Positions 1 to 9,658 are shown, counted from the stretch's first letter. The stretch is 64,000 nucleotides of DNA from Shewanella holmiensis (GCF_025370255.1 NZ_JAMTCD010000020.1:1-64000), one strand, 5' to 3'. A program made the numbers and translations. The notes: generated from the sequence alone by a model not told the origin.

Positions 1-1
1 C

Positions 2-43
2 CGACTATCGACTCCCGACTATCGACTCCCGGCTATCGACTAC
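2..43. repeat. heptamer tandem repeat (6 copies)
   Basis: Six consecutive 7-base units are visible: CGACTAT, CGACTCC, CGACTAT, CGACTCC, CGGCTAT, CGACTAC. The period is exactly 7, with a 14-base higher-order alternation. The array is in non-coding DNA left of the DUF885 gene. Other 7-base arrays occur at 14197, 14675, 15537 and 17204. Function is unknown. Confidence 0.85.
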
Positions 44-296
44 ACCAGCTAACAACGACCGTCTATGATTTACTCTCAACGACTGTAATTCTTTTGACTT
101 AGTGCTTGAGCAGCATCAACCAATAAATACCTTTAAGATTTTGTGATGTTTTCCTTTATTGAGGCGATAACATAAAGGCATATTTAAAATCTAATGGGCT
201 GATTTTATTAGGCTGTATACACAAAAGGTGGCGCTGTAACTTTGTGCTATCAATCATTTCGTATTTTATATTGACTGATTTTTACTTTAGCCAATC

Positions 297-326
297 AAAA
301 ACAGAAACCCGAAGGTTTCTGTTTTT
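297..326 (-). terminator. bidirectional intrinsic terminator after DUF885 gene
   Basis: A 13-base perfect inverted repeat (AAAAACAGAAACC and its complement) encloses the tetraloop CGAA. A-run and T-run flanks make it a rho-independent terminator on either strand. It lies about 20 bases past the stop of the minus-strand DUF885 gene. Confidence 0.85.
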
Positions 327-345
327 AATGTGCAATCAGATCCGT

Positions 346-2202
346 TTATTTAACCGATTTAACCCATTGGTTAACTTTGGTTTCTAAAACGTCTAGCGGC
401 AATGGGCCATTTTTTAATATCAGCGTATGGAAATCGCGAATATCAAATTTATCACCTAGTTGTTTTTTAGCATGTTCACGTAACTCAAGAATTTTAATCA
501 TACCAATTTTATAAGCGGTTGCTTGTGATGGCATAACGATATGACGTTCTACCATTTTGATTGCATCAGACTCAGCGTTAGGGGTATTTTCTACGTAGTA
601 GGCGATACCCTGTTCTCGGGTCCACTTTTTAGTGTGGATCCCTGTGTCGACCACTAAACGGCAAGCACGCCATAACTCCATAGCAAGACGGCCAAAATCT
701 GAGTAAGGGTCTGCATATAAGCCCATTTCCTTAGGGAAGTATTCGGTATATAACCCCCAGCCTTCTACATAGGCCGTGTAACCACCAAACTTACGGAACT
801 GAGGAAGCCCCTCTAATTCCTGTGCGATAGCAATTTGCATATGGTGACCAGGAATGCCTTCATGGTAAGCCAGTGCTTCCATTTGATATTTTGGCATCGC
901 ATTCATTTCATACAGGTTTGCATAGTAAGTGCCTGGGCGTGAACCATCTGGCGCAGGTTGATCATAAAATGCTTTTCCTGCAGATTGTTCACGGAATGCT
1001 TCAACCGGACGGACCACAAGTTTCGCCTTAGGTTTAATTTTAAAGACTTCGTCTAAACGCGATTCCATATTATCAATTAACGCTTTTGCTTCGGTAATAT
1101 ATGCATCACGGCCAGCTTGGGTATCAGGATAGTAGAATTGTTTGTCATCACGCATGAATGCGAAAAAGGCTTGTAAATCACCTTTAAAGCCGACTTTTTT
1201 CATAATGTCGCGCATTTCGCCATGAATACGAGCGACTTCTGATAAACCTAAATCATGAATTTGATCTGAGGTCATATTAGTCGTAGTTGTGCGAGCTAAG
1301 GCATTGTTGAAGTAAGCTTCACCGTCAGGAAACTTCCAAGCTCCATCACGGGTATCAGCTTTAGTTTCTAACTCAGTAACGTAGCTAATTAGGCTTTGAT
1401 AACCTGGTTCAACATGTTTGATTAATGCTGATTTTGCATCGGCTAATAAGGTGTTTTTCTCATCGTCAGTGATCGATAATTTAGCCACTTTACGCTTAAA
1501 GTCAGCCCATAAAGCGCTGTCTTTGTCGCTGTTATCAAATGGGGCGCCAGTGATGATATTTTTACTGTCTGAAATAACGTATGGAAATACAAATTTGGGG
1601 GCAATAATGTTTTTATTGGCGCGAACAGTTAATTCAACTTCAAGCTGTTTAAGCAAAGGTTGAATGCCAGCTAAGCGGCTAATATAAGCTTCAGCATCAC
1701 TTAGGTCGGTAATCTGATGTTGGTTAATTAAAAATGATGGCACCATTGAATGCAGGCCATACATTTGATTAATGGGGTAAGTATGGTAACGCCATTTATC
1801 ATCGGCAATGCGCTGCTCAAAACTGGCTTTTAACAGTTCATAACTGAGGGTGGTTTGCTCATCAAGTTGACTGACATCTATGGTCAATAACTTGGCCAGC
1901 TGGGTTTTAGTTAGCGCTAAATCAGCATCTAAACCGGCATCTGAAATGTCATTCCATTTGTCATAGTCTTGCTTAATGCCTAAGTATGTTTGGTTAATAG
2001 GATTAGCCATAACACTTTGCATAAAAAATTCGTCAAATAACACATTGGCTTTTTGTGAGGCGGTTTGGGCGGCGCTAACCGTTTTAACGCTTTCTTGAGC
2101 ACTAAAAACCTGATTAGAATGAGCGTAAACCGCACCGCTTAATAAGCTAGAAAGGGTTAACGCAATTATGGTTGTTTTTGTTTTTATCAGCATCACACGC
2201 AT
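346..2202 (-). CDS. DUF885 family predicted metalloprotease, exported
   Basis: This 618-residue protein belongs by sequence to the DUF885 family. The motif HEGIPGHH at about residues 445-452 resembles a zinc-metalloprotease HExxH helix, so a secreted or periplasmic peptidase role is inferred; the substrate is unknown. The N-terminus has a basic stretch, a hydrophobic segment and an A-Y-A sequence near residue 27 that looks like a signal peptidase I site. Length is normal for the family. The first Met lacks a clear ribosome binding site, and a second Met three codons later is possible. The gene stands alone, separated from hemW by 375 bases that must hold its promoter, and it ends in a strong terminator. 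Family call firm, biochemical role uncertain. Confidence 0.85.
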   Translation of the reverse strand: MRVMLIKTKTTIIALTLSSLLSGAVYAHSNQVFSAQESVKTVSAAQTASQKANVLFDEFFMQSVMANPINQTYLGIKQDYDKWNDISDAGLDADLALTKTQLAKLLTIDVSQLDEQTTLSYELLKASFEQRIADDKWRYHTYPINQMYGLHSMVPSFLINQHQITDLSDAEAYISRLAGIQPLLKQLEVELTVRANKNIIAPKFVFPYVISDSKNIITGAPFDNSDKDSALWADFKRKVAKLSITDDEKNTLLADAKSALIKHVEPGYQSLISYVTELETKADTRDGAWKFPDGEAYFNNALARTTTTNMTSDQIHDLGLSEVARIHGEMRDIMKKVGFKGDLQAFFAFMRDDKQFYYPDTQAGRDAYITEAKALIDNMESRLDEVFKIKPKAKLVVRPVEAFREQSAGKAFYDQPAPDGSRPGTYYANLYEMNAMPKYQMEALAYHEGIPGHHMQIAIAQELEGLPQFRKFGGYTAYVEGWGLYTEYFPKEMGLYADPYSDFGRLAMELWRACRLVVDTGIHTKKWTREQGIAYYVENTPNAESDAIKMVERHIVMPSQATAYKIGMIKILELREHAKKQLGDKFDIRDFHTLILKNGPLPLDVLETKVNQWVKSVK

Positions 2203-2577
2203 CCAATAGTATTTTTAAAGCCGCTATCCTAATAAAGCTTGGGGCAAAAGTATAAAAGGAAGTGTTAGTAAGTGTTTCGGTGTTGTAATAAAAATGAGTG
2301 AGTTCTGATACATAGCGTTATATCAAATTTTTACCATGGCTAAATGACACTCTTCCACTGTGATATTGAGTCTGTGTTAAAGCAGCATTTTTGCTGAGTC
2401 TCGCGGGAGTTTTTATAAAAGAAGTCGTGGTCAGTTTGGTAGGTATTCGATGGGTTTATCTATTTGAAACGAATGAGCCGAGTCTATGCTATTTACTTGT
2501 ATCACCTTGCTAATAGGACACAGTCGCAAACATCAGAACATCGCCCCGAGTTAACTGCGGGGCAATGATAAAATCGC
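2203..2577. other. intergenic spacer between DUF885 gene and hemW
   Basis: No convincing ORF is present. The stretch holds the end of the hemW transcript and presumably the DUF885 promoter. A GCCCCG...CGGGGC hairpin (2543-2563, 9-base loop) sits just past the hemW stop and could be a weak terminator, but it has no T-run on the minus strand. Confidence 0.5.
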
Positions 2578-3714
2578 TTAAATAAACTGCGACAACAGGT
2601 CGTTAACAAACATGTGCCCTTTAGGTGTCAAATGCCAATGAGTATCCGTTTCGGTCACTAACCCACGTGCAATCGACTTATCCATTCCCTCTTTGACGAC
2701 GGCAGCTTTCTGACCAGTACGCAACTCAAATTCAGTTTTAGGGATTGGCGTCATAAGGCGTAAGCGATTCATTAAATACTCTAACGGTCTGTCTTGCGCA
2801 ATCACCTCTGTTGTTTCAAAGGTATAATCACTGGCCGCTAAATAGCCTTTTGGATGTTTAATTTTTACTGTGCGGATGATGTTGTCTGTTTCTGGTAAGG
2901 TGATTTTGCCGTGAGCTCCGCAACCTATGCCAAGGTAATCACCAAACTGCCAATAGTTTAGATTGTGTCTGCATTGAAACCCTGGTTTGGCGTAGGCAGA
3001 AATTTCGTACTGTTCATAACCTAACTCGGCTAACTTTTTTTGTCCTTGCTCGTAAATATGCCATAGGTTCTCATCATCCGGTAATTGCGGTGGTTTAGAG
3101 TGAAATAGCGTATTAGGCTCAATGGTCAGTTGATACCAAGATAAATGCGGTGGCTGCAATGCCGCTGCCGTGTCGATATCATGCATTGCCTCATCAAAAC
3201 TTTGATTTGGTAAACCGTGCATTAAATCCAAATTAAAACTTAAATATTGCGCCTGTTTGGCTTTTTCGGCCGCAGTTTTTGCTTCATCTTGATCGTGGAT
3301 GCGTCCTAAAAGATTAAGTTTCTCTCTTGAAAAACTTTGTACGCCAATCGAAAGACGGGTCACGCCCGCTGCACGATAGGCCGCAAAATCGTCATGTTCC
3401 AGTGTGCCGGGGTTGGCCTCCATGGTGATTTCAATATCTTTTTCAAAAGGGATCAAGGCTTCAACACCATTGAGTAAGCGCTGAATTTGACTCGCATCAA
3501 ATAAAGATGGCGTACCGCCACCAATAAATATGGTGTGTATCGGCCTTTGTTGAACGTAGGCTAAATCGTTTTTAAGGTCGGCCAGTAACGCATCAACATA
3601 GGCTTGTTGAGGTAACTCACCATTTTGACCATGGGAATTAAAATCGCAATAAGGGCATTTTTGCACGCACCACGGAATATGGATGTACAAGCTTAGTGGT
3701 GGTAATGACAACAT
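2578..3714 (-). CDS. hemW: radical SAM heme chaperone HemW
   Basis: This is a radical SAM protein of the HemW family, formerly annotated as oxygen-independent coproporphyrinogen III oxidase-like; the family handles heme delivery to respiratory enzymes. The cluster motif CxxxCxxC is seen as C16, C20 and C23, followed by the glycine-rich IFIGGGTPS. The start at 3714 gives 378 residues and aligns with the E. coli protein from its first residue (LPPLSLYIHIPWC). It also has an AAGGTG ribosome binding site on the minus strand. The reading frame stays open to an ATG at 3759 that overlaps the rdgB stop, so a 15-residue longer form is possible. It follows rdgB directly, indicating co-transcription. 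Confidence 0.93.
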   Translation of the reverse strand: MLSLPPLSLYIHIPWCVQKCPYCDFNSHGQNGELPQQAYVDALLADLKNDLAYVQQRPIHTIFIGGGTPSLFDASQIQRLLNGVEALIPFEKDIEITMEANPGTLEHDDFAAYRAAGVTRLSIGVQSFSREKLNLLGRIHDQDEAKTAAEKAKQAQYLSFNLDLMHGLPNQSFDEAMHDIDTAAALQPPHLSWYQLTIEPNTLFHSKPPQLPDDENLWHIYEQGQKKLAELGYEQYEISAYAKPGFQCRHNLNYWQFGDYLGIGCGAHGKITLPETDNIIRTVKIKHPKGYLAASDYTFETTEVIAQDRPLEYLMNRLRLMTPIPKTEFELRTGQKAAVVKEGMDKSIARGLVTETDTHWHLTPKGHMFVNDLLSQFI

Positions 3715-3758
3715 GGATGAATCACCTTGTAATGAATGGCGTGCGCTATGGTGTAGCA

Positions 3759-4376
3759 TTAACCTTGAATAATGCCTTTGGCTTTCATGGCATCAACTAA
3801 CAGCTCGAGTGCTTTTCCGCGATGGCTGTGGGCATTTTTCTCATCACTGGTTAATTCAGCCGCGGTTTTATCAAAACCCTGGGGAATAAAAATAGGATCA
3901 TAGCCATGACCTTGCTCGCCTTGTGGAGCAAGTGCAATTGTACCTTCCCAAGCCGCCTGACAAATAATAGGTGTGGGGTCTTTCGCATGACGCATATACA
4001 CCAAAACACATTGAAATCGCGCCGCACGGTGTGGCTTTGATGTCATTTCCGCTAACAGTTTTTGATAATTGCTAAGCTCGGTAGCGCCCTCACCAGAATA
4101 TCGAGCAGAGTAAATACCAGGCTCACCGTCTAATGCATCGACTTCAATGCCAGAATCATCTGCAATTGCTGGCTTTCCGGTAACACTTGCCGCATGGCGA
4201 GCTTTAATAATGGCATTTTCAACAAATGTGGTGCCAGTTTCTGCTACTTCGGGTACGTCAAATTGGCTCTGTGCAAGCACCTGAATATTAAATTTAGCGA
4301 GCATCTGGTCAAACTCATTGAGTTTGCCTTTGTTACCACTGGCTAAGACAATTTGCTGTGAAAGTGAGGTTTGCAT
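3759..4376 (-). CDS. rdgB: XTP/dITP pyrophosphatase RdgB
   Basis: This is a 205-residue HAM1/RdgB family nucleotidase that hydrolyses dITP and XTP to monophosphates and so keeps deaminated purines out of DNA. The N-terminal ASGNKGKLNEF substrate loop, the catalytic DDSGIEVDAL motif near residues 71-80 and the GYDPIF segment are all present. Length fits the family. It lies immediately upstream of hemW; the rdgB stop coincides with the extended hemW start, indicating an operon. Confidence 0.95.
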   Translation of the reverse strand: MQTSLSQQIVLASGNKGKLNEFDQMLAKFNIQVLAQSQFDVPEVAETGTTFVENAIIKARHAASVTGKPAIADDSGIEVDALDGEPGIYSARYSGEGATELSNYQKLLAEMTSKPHRAARFQCVLVYMRHAKDPTPIICQAAWEGTIALAPQGEQGHGYDPIFIPQGFDKTAAELTSDEKNAHSHRGKALELLVDAMKAKGIIQG

Positions 4377-4560
4377 GAAACGGCCTTAAATCATCATTTA
4401 TAATGGCAGGCATTATACCCTATGCACGGGGTAAAAGAAGGGTGGCTAAAGCGGATTATCAAGCGGATTATATAGTGGTCTGGGCGTTGTTAAGTTTCAG
4501 CGCATATTCAAGGATGAAATACGCGCTGGTACTTAGCAAATGGGGTTACTGCTCGATCAG

Positions 4561-5001
4561 TTAGTCGACATAAAATTTCTGTTTAAACTTTAATGCGGTA
4601 TTAAGTTTATTGCCATGCTTAACAGCAATTGTGAAATTGATTTCTTGATCATCACGATAGGGCACCTGTGCGATATAGTAGATTGCATCTCCTTCACGTA
4701 TTTCTTTAAAATTTAAATCCATACGGGCATCTAATAAGTTATTCGCAATACCAGAAATTTCGACCGCCACCGCAGGATTGCCTTGCTGGCTTGTGTCTAA
4801 CACTGTGATATTAATAATGCCATTATATTGGCTACGTTCAATACCGTAGGTTTTGGCTATAGCAGGAGTAATAAAGGTGCTGCCAAGCGCCATGTAGTGG
4901 ATATCATAATTGCCAACTTGTTGCTTTTGCTCAGCAACAGCACTGGTGATAAACAGCATTAAGCTTGTCATTAACGCCAGCGAAAGTATGTTACGTAACA
5001 T
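4561..5001 (-). CDS. DUF4426 domain periplasmic protein
   Basis: The 146-residue protein has a clear signal peptide (hydrophobic core, cleavage near A-V-A-E at about residue 23) and a compact, probably beta-rich domain matching the DUF4426 family as I recognise it. The family is typical of Shewanella, Vibrio and relatives and sits in this same rdgB/yggT/proC neighbourhood. Molecular function is unknown. It is preceded on the minus strand by a strong terminator after yggT, so it needs its own promoter or read-through. Confidence 0.8.
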   Translation of the reverse strand: MLRNILSLALMTSLMLFITSAVAEQKQQVGNYDIHYMALGSTFITPAIAKTYGIERSQYNGIINITVLDTSQQGNPAVAVEISGIANNLLDARMDLNFKEIREGDAIYYIAQVPYRDDQEINFTIAVKHGNKLNTALKFKQKFYVD

Positions 5002-5029
5002 ATTTATGTCCTTTTAAACGTTATATAAA

Positions 5030-5057
5030 AAAGGCAGACTGCAATGAGTCTGCCTTT
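5030..5057 (-). terminator. intrinsic terminator after yggT
   Basis: An 11-base perfect inverted repeat (AAAGGCAGACT and its complement) with loop GCAATG is followed on the minus strand by a T-run. It lies 15 bases past the yggT stop. Confidence 0.85.
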
Positions 5058-5072
5058 GGGGATATTTTAAGC

Positions 5073-5621
5073 TTAGATGTTCGCCCAGAATGGAATGTAC
5101 TGTGAGAATAAAATATTGATGAAGTTCATGGCGATAAACAACACTAAAACAGATAAATCTAATCCACCAATAGCAGGAATAATGCGACGGATAGGTGCAA
5201 GAATTGGCTCGGTTAACTGAGTCATAATCATGACTACTGGGTTATAACCTTGATTGAACCAGCTGAGAACTGCGCGGATTAACAACATCCAAAACAGTAG
5301 CACGCCCGCATTTTTGATCACCGCAACAACTGAGAACAATAATAAAATACCAATATCAATACCCGCGCCAGCAATAAGAGTAAGCACTAACATTTTTGCC
5401 AGTACCACTAAAAATGCCAGAACCACTGATGCGGTATCTATGCTACCCATAGACGGTAGTATTCTACGCATAGGGGCGACAATCGGTTGGGTCGCTTTCA
5501 CCACAAACTGGCTAAACGGATTATAAAAGTCAGCGCGAACTAACTGTAGCCAAAAGCGTAGAATGACTACCATCAAATATAAATCAAATACTGTGCTAAC
5601 TAAAAAACTCATCGCATTCAT
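5073..5621 (-). CDS. yggT: YggT family inner-membrane protein
   Basis: This 182-residue membrane protein is made of two repeated YggT units. Each has a hydrophobic segment followed by the conserved motif NP(F/V)...T(Q/E)PI(V/L)AP(M/I)RRI(L/I)P, seen near residues 34-58 and again near residues 125-148. Four or so membrane spans are predicted by eye. The role is not settled; relatives have been linked to osmotic tolerance and division or plastid-membrane processes. Position next to proC and yggS is the standard gammaproteobacterial arrangement. Confidence 0.92.
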   Translation of the reverse strand: MNAMSFLVSTVFDLYLMVVILRFWLQLVRADFYNPFSQFVVKATQPIVAPMRRILPSMGSIDTASVVLAFLVVLAKMLVLTLIAGAGIDIGILLLFSVVAVIKNAGVLLFWMLLIRAVLSWFNQGYNPVVMIMTQLTEPILAPIRRIIPAIGGLDLSVLVLFIAMNFINILFSQYIPFWANI

Positions 5622-5769
5622 GATATTGCCTTTCTCTTTCGAGTGTTCTGGGTATTGAACTTAACTGGTTCAGTTTCATTGGGCTGAATTAATCAAGGTA
5701 ACCAACGAAGTAAAGATTATTCAGGGTGATTTTAGCACCCAATACTGATAACACACTTAATTTCTATCT

Positions 5770-6588
5770 TTAAAATGTTTTTGCCATTTCTTCGGCTCGG
5801 GCGACACAGTTATTCATGGCTTTATCAACCAAGGTACGTAATCCTCCCTGTTCAAATGTTTCAATGGCCTGAGCAGTGGTGCCGCCTTTTGAGGTCACGT
5901 TATTTCGTAACGCTGCTAAAGATAAATCTTGGTTTTGAATCACCATTTGTGCGGCGCCTAATGCGGCCTGTTCAGCTAACACACGGGCTTTTGCTTCATC
6001 CATGCCCATCTTCTTACCTGTTTCTATCATTGATTCAATAAACAAGAAAAAATAAGCCGGGGAGCTACCAGCAAGTGCAATAACTTGATTTAATTCATCT
6101 TCTTTTTCAACCCACACAACTTTGCCACCACTTTGCATCAACTGTTGGCAAATTGCTTTATGTGATTCACTCATGCTGTTATCGGCATAGATACCTGTCA
6201 TGCCAAAACCTAATTGGGTTGGGGTATTCGGCATAGTGCGAATAAGGGTAATAGGCTGGTTGAAATATTCACTGTAACGAGCAGCAGGAATGCCTGCAGC
6301 AATAGTAATGACTAACTTATTCGCTAAGTCTAGGTACTGCATCTGCTCGCAAACTTGTTGCATTAATTGGGGTTTGACGCTAAGAACTATCACATCTGCT
6401 TGCTCTGCTGCCTTAACGTTATCGTTAGACACCACAATACCAAAATCGGAATGCAAAGCATCAAGCTTGGCCTGGCTAGGGTTAGTTGCGTGAACCAATT
6501 CACTTGGATAACCATTTCGAATTAACCCGCTAACAATGCTGCGAGTCATATTACCTGCGCCAATAAAACATACTTTTGCTTGTGTCAT
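5770..6588 (-). CDS. proC: pyrroline-5-carboxylate reductase ProC
   Basis: This enzyme catalyses the last step of proline synthesis, NAD(P)H-dependent reduction of pyrroline-5-carboxylate. The 272-residue protein shows the N-terminal Rossmann motif GAGNMTRSIVSGL, the MPNTP segment near residues 118-122, and the C-terminal dimerisation/catalytic region with AGSSPAYFF and VTSKGGTTAQAI. Length is typical. It sits between yggS and yggT on the same strand. Confidence 0.96.
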   Translation of the reverse strand: MTQAKVCFIGAGNMTRSIVSGLIRNGYPSELVHATNPSQAKLDALHSDFGIVVSNDNVKAAEQADVIVLSVKPQLMQQVCEQMQYLDLANKLVITIAAGIPAARYSEYFNQPITLIRTMPNTPTQLGFGMTGIYADNSMSESHKAICQQLMQSGGKVVWVEKEDELNQVIALAGSSPAYFFLFIESMIETGKKMGMDEAKARVLAEQAALGAAQMVIQNQDLSLAALRNNVTSKGGTTAQAIETFEQGGLRTLVDKAMNNCVARAEEMAKTF

Positions 6589-6745
6589 GTTATCAATCCA
6601 TTCAATTTGTTATTTGCAATTATCTTGAGTCAAGCCCAAACGAAGCGTTATATAATTCGAAATCTTTCATTGCTATGGATATAAGGTCAAAAACCTTAAA
6701 ATCAAGCATACTCAATCAATAATGAGGCGCTGTTAAATCACTACC

Positions 6746-7438
6746 TCATGCCCTATCACCAAATATTGCGCTGCCAATACGTACCATGGTCGAGCCATTT
6801 GCAATCGCAACGTCTAAATCACCACTCATTCCCATTGAAAGCGTGTCAATATTATCAAAGTGTTGTTGTAAATGTTGATAAATGCGTTGCAACTTACTGA
6901 ACTCGTCCTGTTGCACTTGGATATCATCCGTTGCCGTCGGAATGGCCATTACGCCGCGCAGTGTTAGTTTAGGCATGTGGCTTATTTGTGTTGCCAGTGC
7001 CATGACTTGTTCTGCATCTATGCCTGACTTAGTGTCTTCTTGACTAATATTGACCTGAATACACACTTGCAAAGGGGCTTTTGCTGGTGGTCGTTGATCA
7101 TTTAAACGTTGGGCGATTTTTTCGCGGCTTAATGTGTGCATCCAATCAAAGTGCTCAGCAACAACTTTGGTTTTATTGGACTGTAATGGGCCAATAAAGT
7201 GCCACTCAATATCAGGAAAGTTGGCACTCAACTCGATAATTTTTTGCTCGCCTTCTTGAACATAGTTTTCGCCAAAAAGACGCTGCCCAGCGTAATAAGC
7301 TTCTATAATATCGCTATTAGGTTTGGTTTTACTCACCGCAAGCAGCTTTATCTCATTAGGCATGCGTGAACATTTTTGCGCCGCTTGATTAATTCTACTC
7401 TGGGCGATTGATAATCTGTCTGCTATTGTTGTATTCAT
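6746..7438 (-). CDS. yggS: YggS/PLPBP pyridoxal-phosphate homeostasis protein
   Basis: This is a 230-residue PLP-binding barrel protein of the YggS/PROSC family, which manages pyridoxal phosphate and amino-acid pools without a proven catalytic reaction. The PLP lysine lies in LLAVSKTKP near residue 36, and the phosphate-binding segment GMSGDLDVAI...MVRIGSAIFG is at the C-terminus. The start matches family alignments. It is divergent from pilT with only 24 bases between the preferred start codons, so its promoter must overlap pilT coding DNA. Confidence 0.95.
   Translation of the reverse strand: MNTTIADRLSIAQSRINQAAQKCSRMPNEIKLLAVSKTKPNSDIIEAYYAGQRLFGENYVQEGEQKIIELSANFPDIEWHFIGPLQSNKTKVVAEHFDWMHTLSREKIAQRLNDQRPPAKAPLQVCIQVNISQEDTKSGIDAEQVMALATQISHMPKLTLRGVMAIPTATDDIQVQQDEFSKLQRIYQHLQQHFDNIDTLSMGMSGDLDVAIANGSTMVRIGSAIFGDRA
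7385..7415 (+). promoter_or_regulatory. possible pilT promoter inside yggS
   Basis: TTGATT at 7385 and GATAAT at 7410 with a 19-base spacer resemble a sigma-70 promoter pointing at pilT. It lies in the 5' coding part of yggS, because the divergent genes leave almost no spacer. Weak match; inferred. Confidence 0.3.
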
Positions 7439-7462
7439 GTTGTTAAAATGGACATCTCTATA

Positions 7463-8500
7463 ATGGAAATCACTGAATTACTGGCCTTTAGTGTAAAACA
7501 TAAAGCATCAGATCTACATCTTTCTGCAGGTGTTTCACCTATGATCCGTGTTGACGGTGAAGTCAGAAAAATTAACTTACCGGCGTTAGACCATGCGGGT
7601 GTGCACAGTTTAGTGTACGACATTATGAACGATAAACAGCGTAAAGATTATGAAGAACATCTTGAAATTGACTTCTCGTTCGAAGTGCCTAATTTAGCTC
7701 GCTTTCGTGTTAACGCATTTAACCAGTCTCGTGGTGCAGGTGCCGTATTCCGTACTATTCCCTCTGATATTTTATCACTTGAACAATTGGGCGCGCCTGA
7801 TATCTTCAAAAAAATCTCCAGTTTTCCACGCGGATTAGTGTTGGTAACTGGGCCGACGGGTTCAGGTAAATCAACCACCCTCGCGGCTATGGTCGATTAT
7901 ATTAACGAAAACCGCCACGACCATATTTTAACAATTGAAGACCCTATCGAATTCGTCCATCAAAACAAGCAATGTTTGGTTAACCAACGTGAGGTGCATA
8001 AACACACTCATAGCTTTAACGCTGCGCTGCGAAGCGCGCTGCGTGAAGACCCTGACGTTATTTTAGTGGGTGAGATGCGTGACTTAGAAACGATTCGTCT
8101 AGCCATGACGGCCGCTGAAACCGGTCACTTAGTGTTTGGTACTTTGCATACTACCTCAGCCGCTAAAACCATTGACCGTGTGGTTGACGTATTCCCAGCA
8201 GGTGAAAAAAGTATGGTGCGTACCATGCTATCAGAATCACTGCAGGCGGTAATTTCACAAACCTTGATCAAAAAAGTCGGCGGAGGCCGAGTTGCCGCCC
8301 ATGAAATTATGATGGGAACACCGGCGATTCGAAACCTTATCCGTGAAGACAAGGTTGCGCAAATGTACTCAGCAATTCAAACCGGTATGGCGCATGGTAT
8401 GCAAACGCTAGAGCAGTGCTTGCAAACACTGGTTAACCGCGGCTTAATTACCCGTGAAGATGCGATGCAAAAAAGCTCGAACAAACAAGCAAACTTCTAA
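7463..8500 (+). CDS. pilT: type IV pilus retraction ATPase PilT
   Basis: This hexameric cytoplasmic ATPase depolymerises type IV pili, driving twitching motility and DNA uptake. The Walker A motif GPTGSGKST lies near residues 130-138, the Asp box and Walker B region ILVGEMRD follow, and the His box contains the family AIRNLIRE segment. The start at 7463 (MEITELLAF) aligns with Pseudomonas PilT; the frame also opens at an ATG at 7448, which would add five residues. The next gene is pilU, 11 bases downstream with an AAGGA site, so the two are co-transcribed. Confidence 0.96.
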   Translation: MEITELLAFSVKHKASDLHLSAGVSPMIRVDGEVRKINLPALDHAGVHSLVYDIMNDKQRKDYEEHLEIDFSFEVPNLARFRVNAFNQSRGAGAVFRTIPSDILSLEQLGAPDIFKKISSFPRGLVLVTGPTGSGKSTTLAAMVDYINENRHDHILTIEDPIEFVHQNKQCLVNQREVHKHTHSFNAALRSALREDPDVILVGEMRDLETIRLAMTAAETGHLVFGTLHTTSAAKTIDRVVDVFPAGEKSMVRTMLSESLQAVISQTLIKKVGGGRVAAHEIMMGTPAIRNLIREDKVAQMYSAIQTGMAHGMQTLEQCLQTLVNRGLITREDAMQKSSNKQANF

Positions 8501-8511
8501 GGAATACTAAA

Positions 8512-9624
8512 ATGGATGTGCGCCCTTTTTTAGCCACAATGGTCGAGAAAAAAGCTTCTGATTTATTCATCACGGCGATGTTTCCGCCCAGTGCCAAAAT
8601 TGATGGTGAACTTAGGCCGTTAACTGAAACTAAGCTAACTCCTGCTCAATCATTAGAGTTTGTTGAATCATTGATGTCTGATGTGCAGAAAAAGGAGTTT
8701 AAAGAATCTCGCGAATGTAACTTTGCCTATGCAGTGTCTGGCTTAGGACGATTTCGTGTAAGTGCCTTTTGGCAGCGGGATTCAGCCGGTTGCGTCATGC
8801 GCCGTATTGAGACCACTATTCCTGAAGTGGATGATTTAAAGCTGCCACCTATTTTAAAAGATTTGGTGATGAGCAAACGTGGCTTGATTATTATGGTAGG
8901 GGGCACTGGCACGGGTAAATCAACGTCACTTGCTGCCTTAATTGGTTACCGTAACCAGCATGCCCGCGGTCACATTCTTACCATTGAAGATCCGGTCGAG
9001 TTTGTGCACAACCATCGCCAAAGTATTGTGACTCAACGGGAAGTAGGTATTGATACCGAATCATTTGATGCAGCATTAAAAAGCTCATTACGTCAGGCAC
9101 CAGATGTGATTTTGATTGGTGAAATTCGTACCCAAGAAACCATGGAGTTTGCGTTATCATTTGCTGAAACGGGCCACCTATGTATGGCAACGCTGCATGC
9201 GAACAACGCTAACCAAGCACTTGATCGTATTATGCACTTGGTGCCAGAAAGTAAGCATGCCCAGCTGTTGTTTGACTTATCACTTAATTTACGTGGCATT
9301 GTGGCTCAGCAGCTAATCGCTAAATCAGATGGAACAGGGCGACGAGCCGCAATCGAAGTACTCATTAATACTCCGCGTATCAGTAGCTTGATTGCTAAAA
9401 ATGAACTCCATATGCTAAAAGAAACCATGGCAAAGTCTAATGAGCAAGGGATGCAAACATTTGACCAAGCACTTTTGGGCTTATATACAGCAGGCGAAAT
9501 TAGCTATGCAGATGCATTGCACCATGCCGACTCTCCTAACGATTTGCGTCTAATGATTAAACTTAAAACCAACGACACATCAAACTCTGGTTTCATGGAA
9601 GGTGTCACCTTAGATTTAGATTAA
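8512..9624 (+). CDS. pilU: type IV pilus retraction ATPase PilU
   Basis: This 370-residue PilT paralogue is the accessory retraction ATPase that works with PilT. It has Walker A GGTGTGKST near residues 131-139, a Walker B region ILIGEIRT, and the PilU-type C-terminal extension ending in acidic residues. A clear AAGGA site lies 7 bases before the ATG. The pair pilT-pilU is followed by a strong terminator. Confidence 0.95.
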   Translation: MDVRPFLATMVEKKASDLFITAMFPPSAKIDGELRPLTETKLTPAQSLEFVESLMSDVQKKEFKESRECNFAYAVSGLGRFRVSAFWQRDSAGCVMRRIETTIPEVDDLKLPPILKDLVMSKRGLIIMVGGTGTGKSTSLAALIGYRNQHARGHILTIEDPVEFVHNHRQSIVTQREVGIDTESFDAALKSSLRQAPDVILIGEIRTQETMEFALSFAETGHLCMATLHANNANQALDRIMHLVPESKHAQLLFDLSLNLRGIVAQQLIAKSDGTGRRAAIEVLINTPRISSLIAKNELHMLKETMAKSNEQGMQTFDQALLGLYTAGEISYADALHHADSPNDLRLMIKLKTNDTSNSGFMEGVTLDLD

Positions 9625-9658
9625 TCGGTAACGCAGGGTAAATCACCTTTTGGCGACC

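Noticed and set aside
2543..2563. GCCCCG hairpin as a strong terminator for hemW
   Set aside because: No T-run follows on the minus strand; left as a weak candidate in the spacer note.
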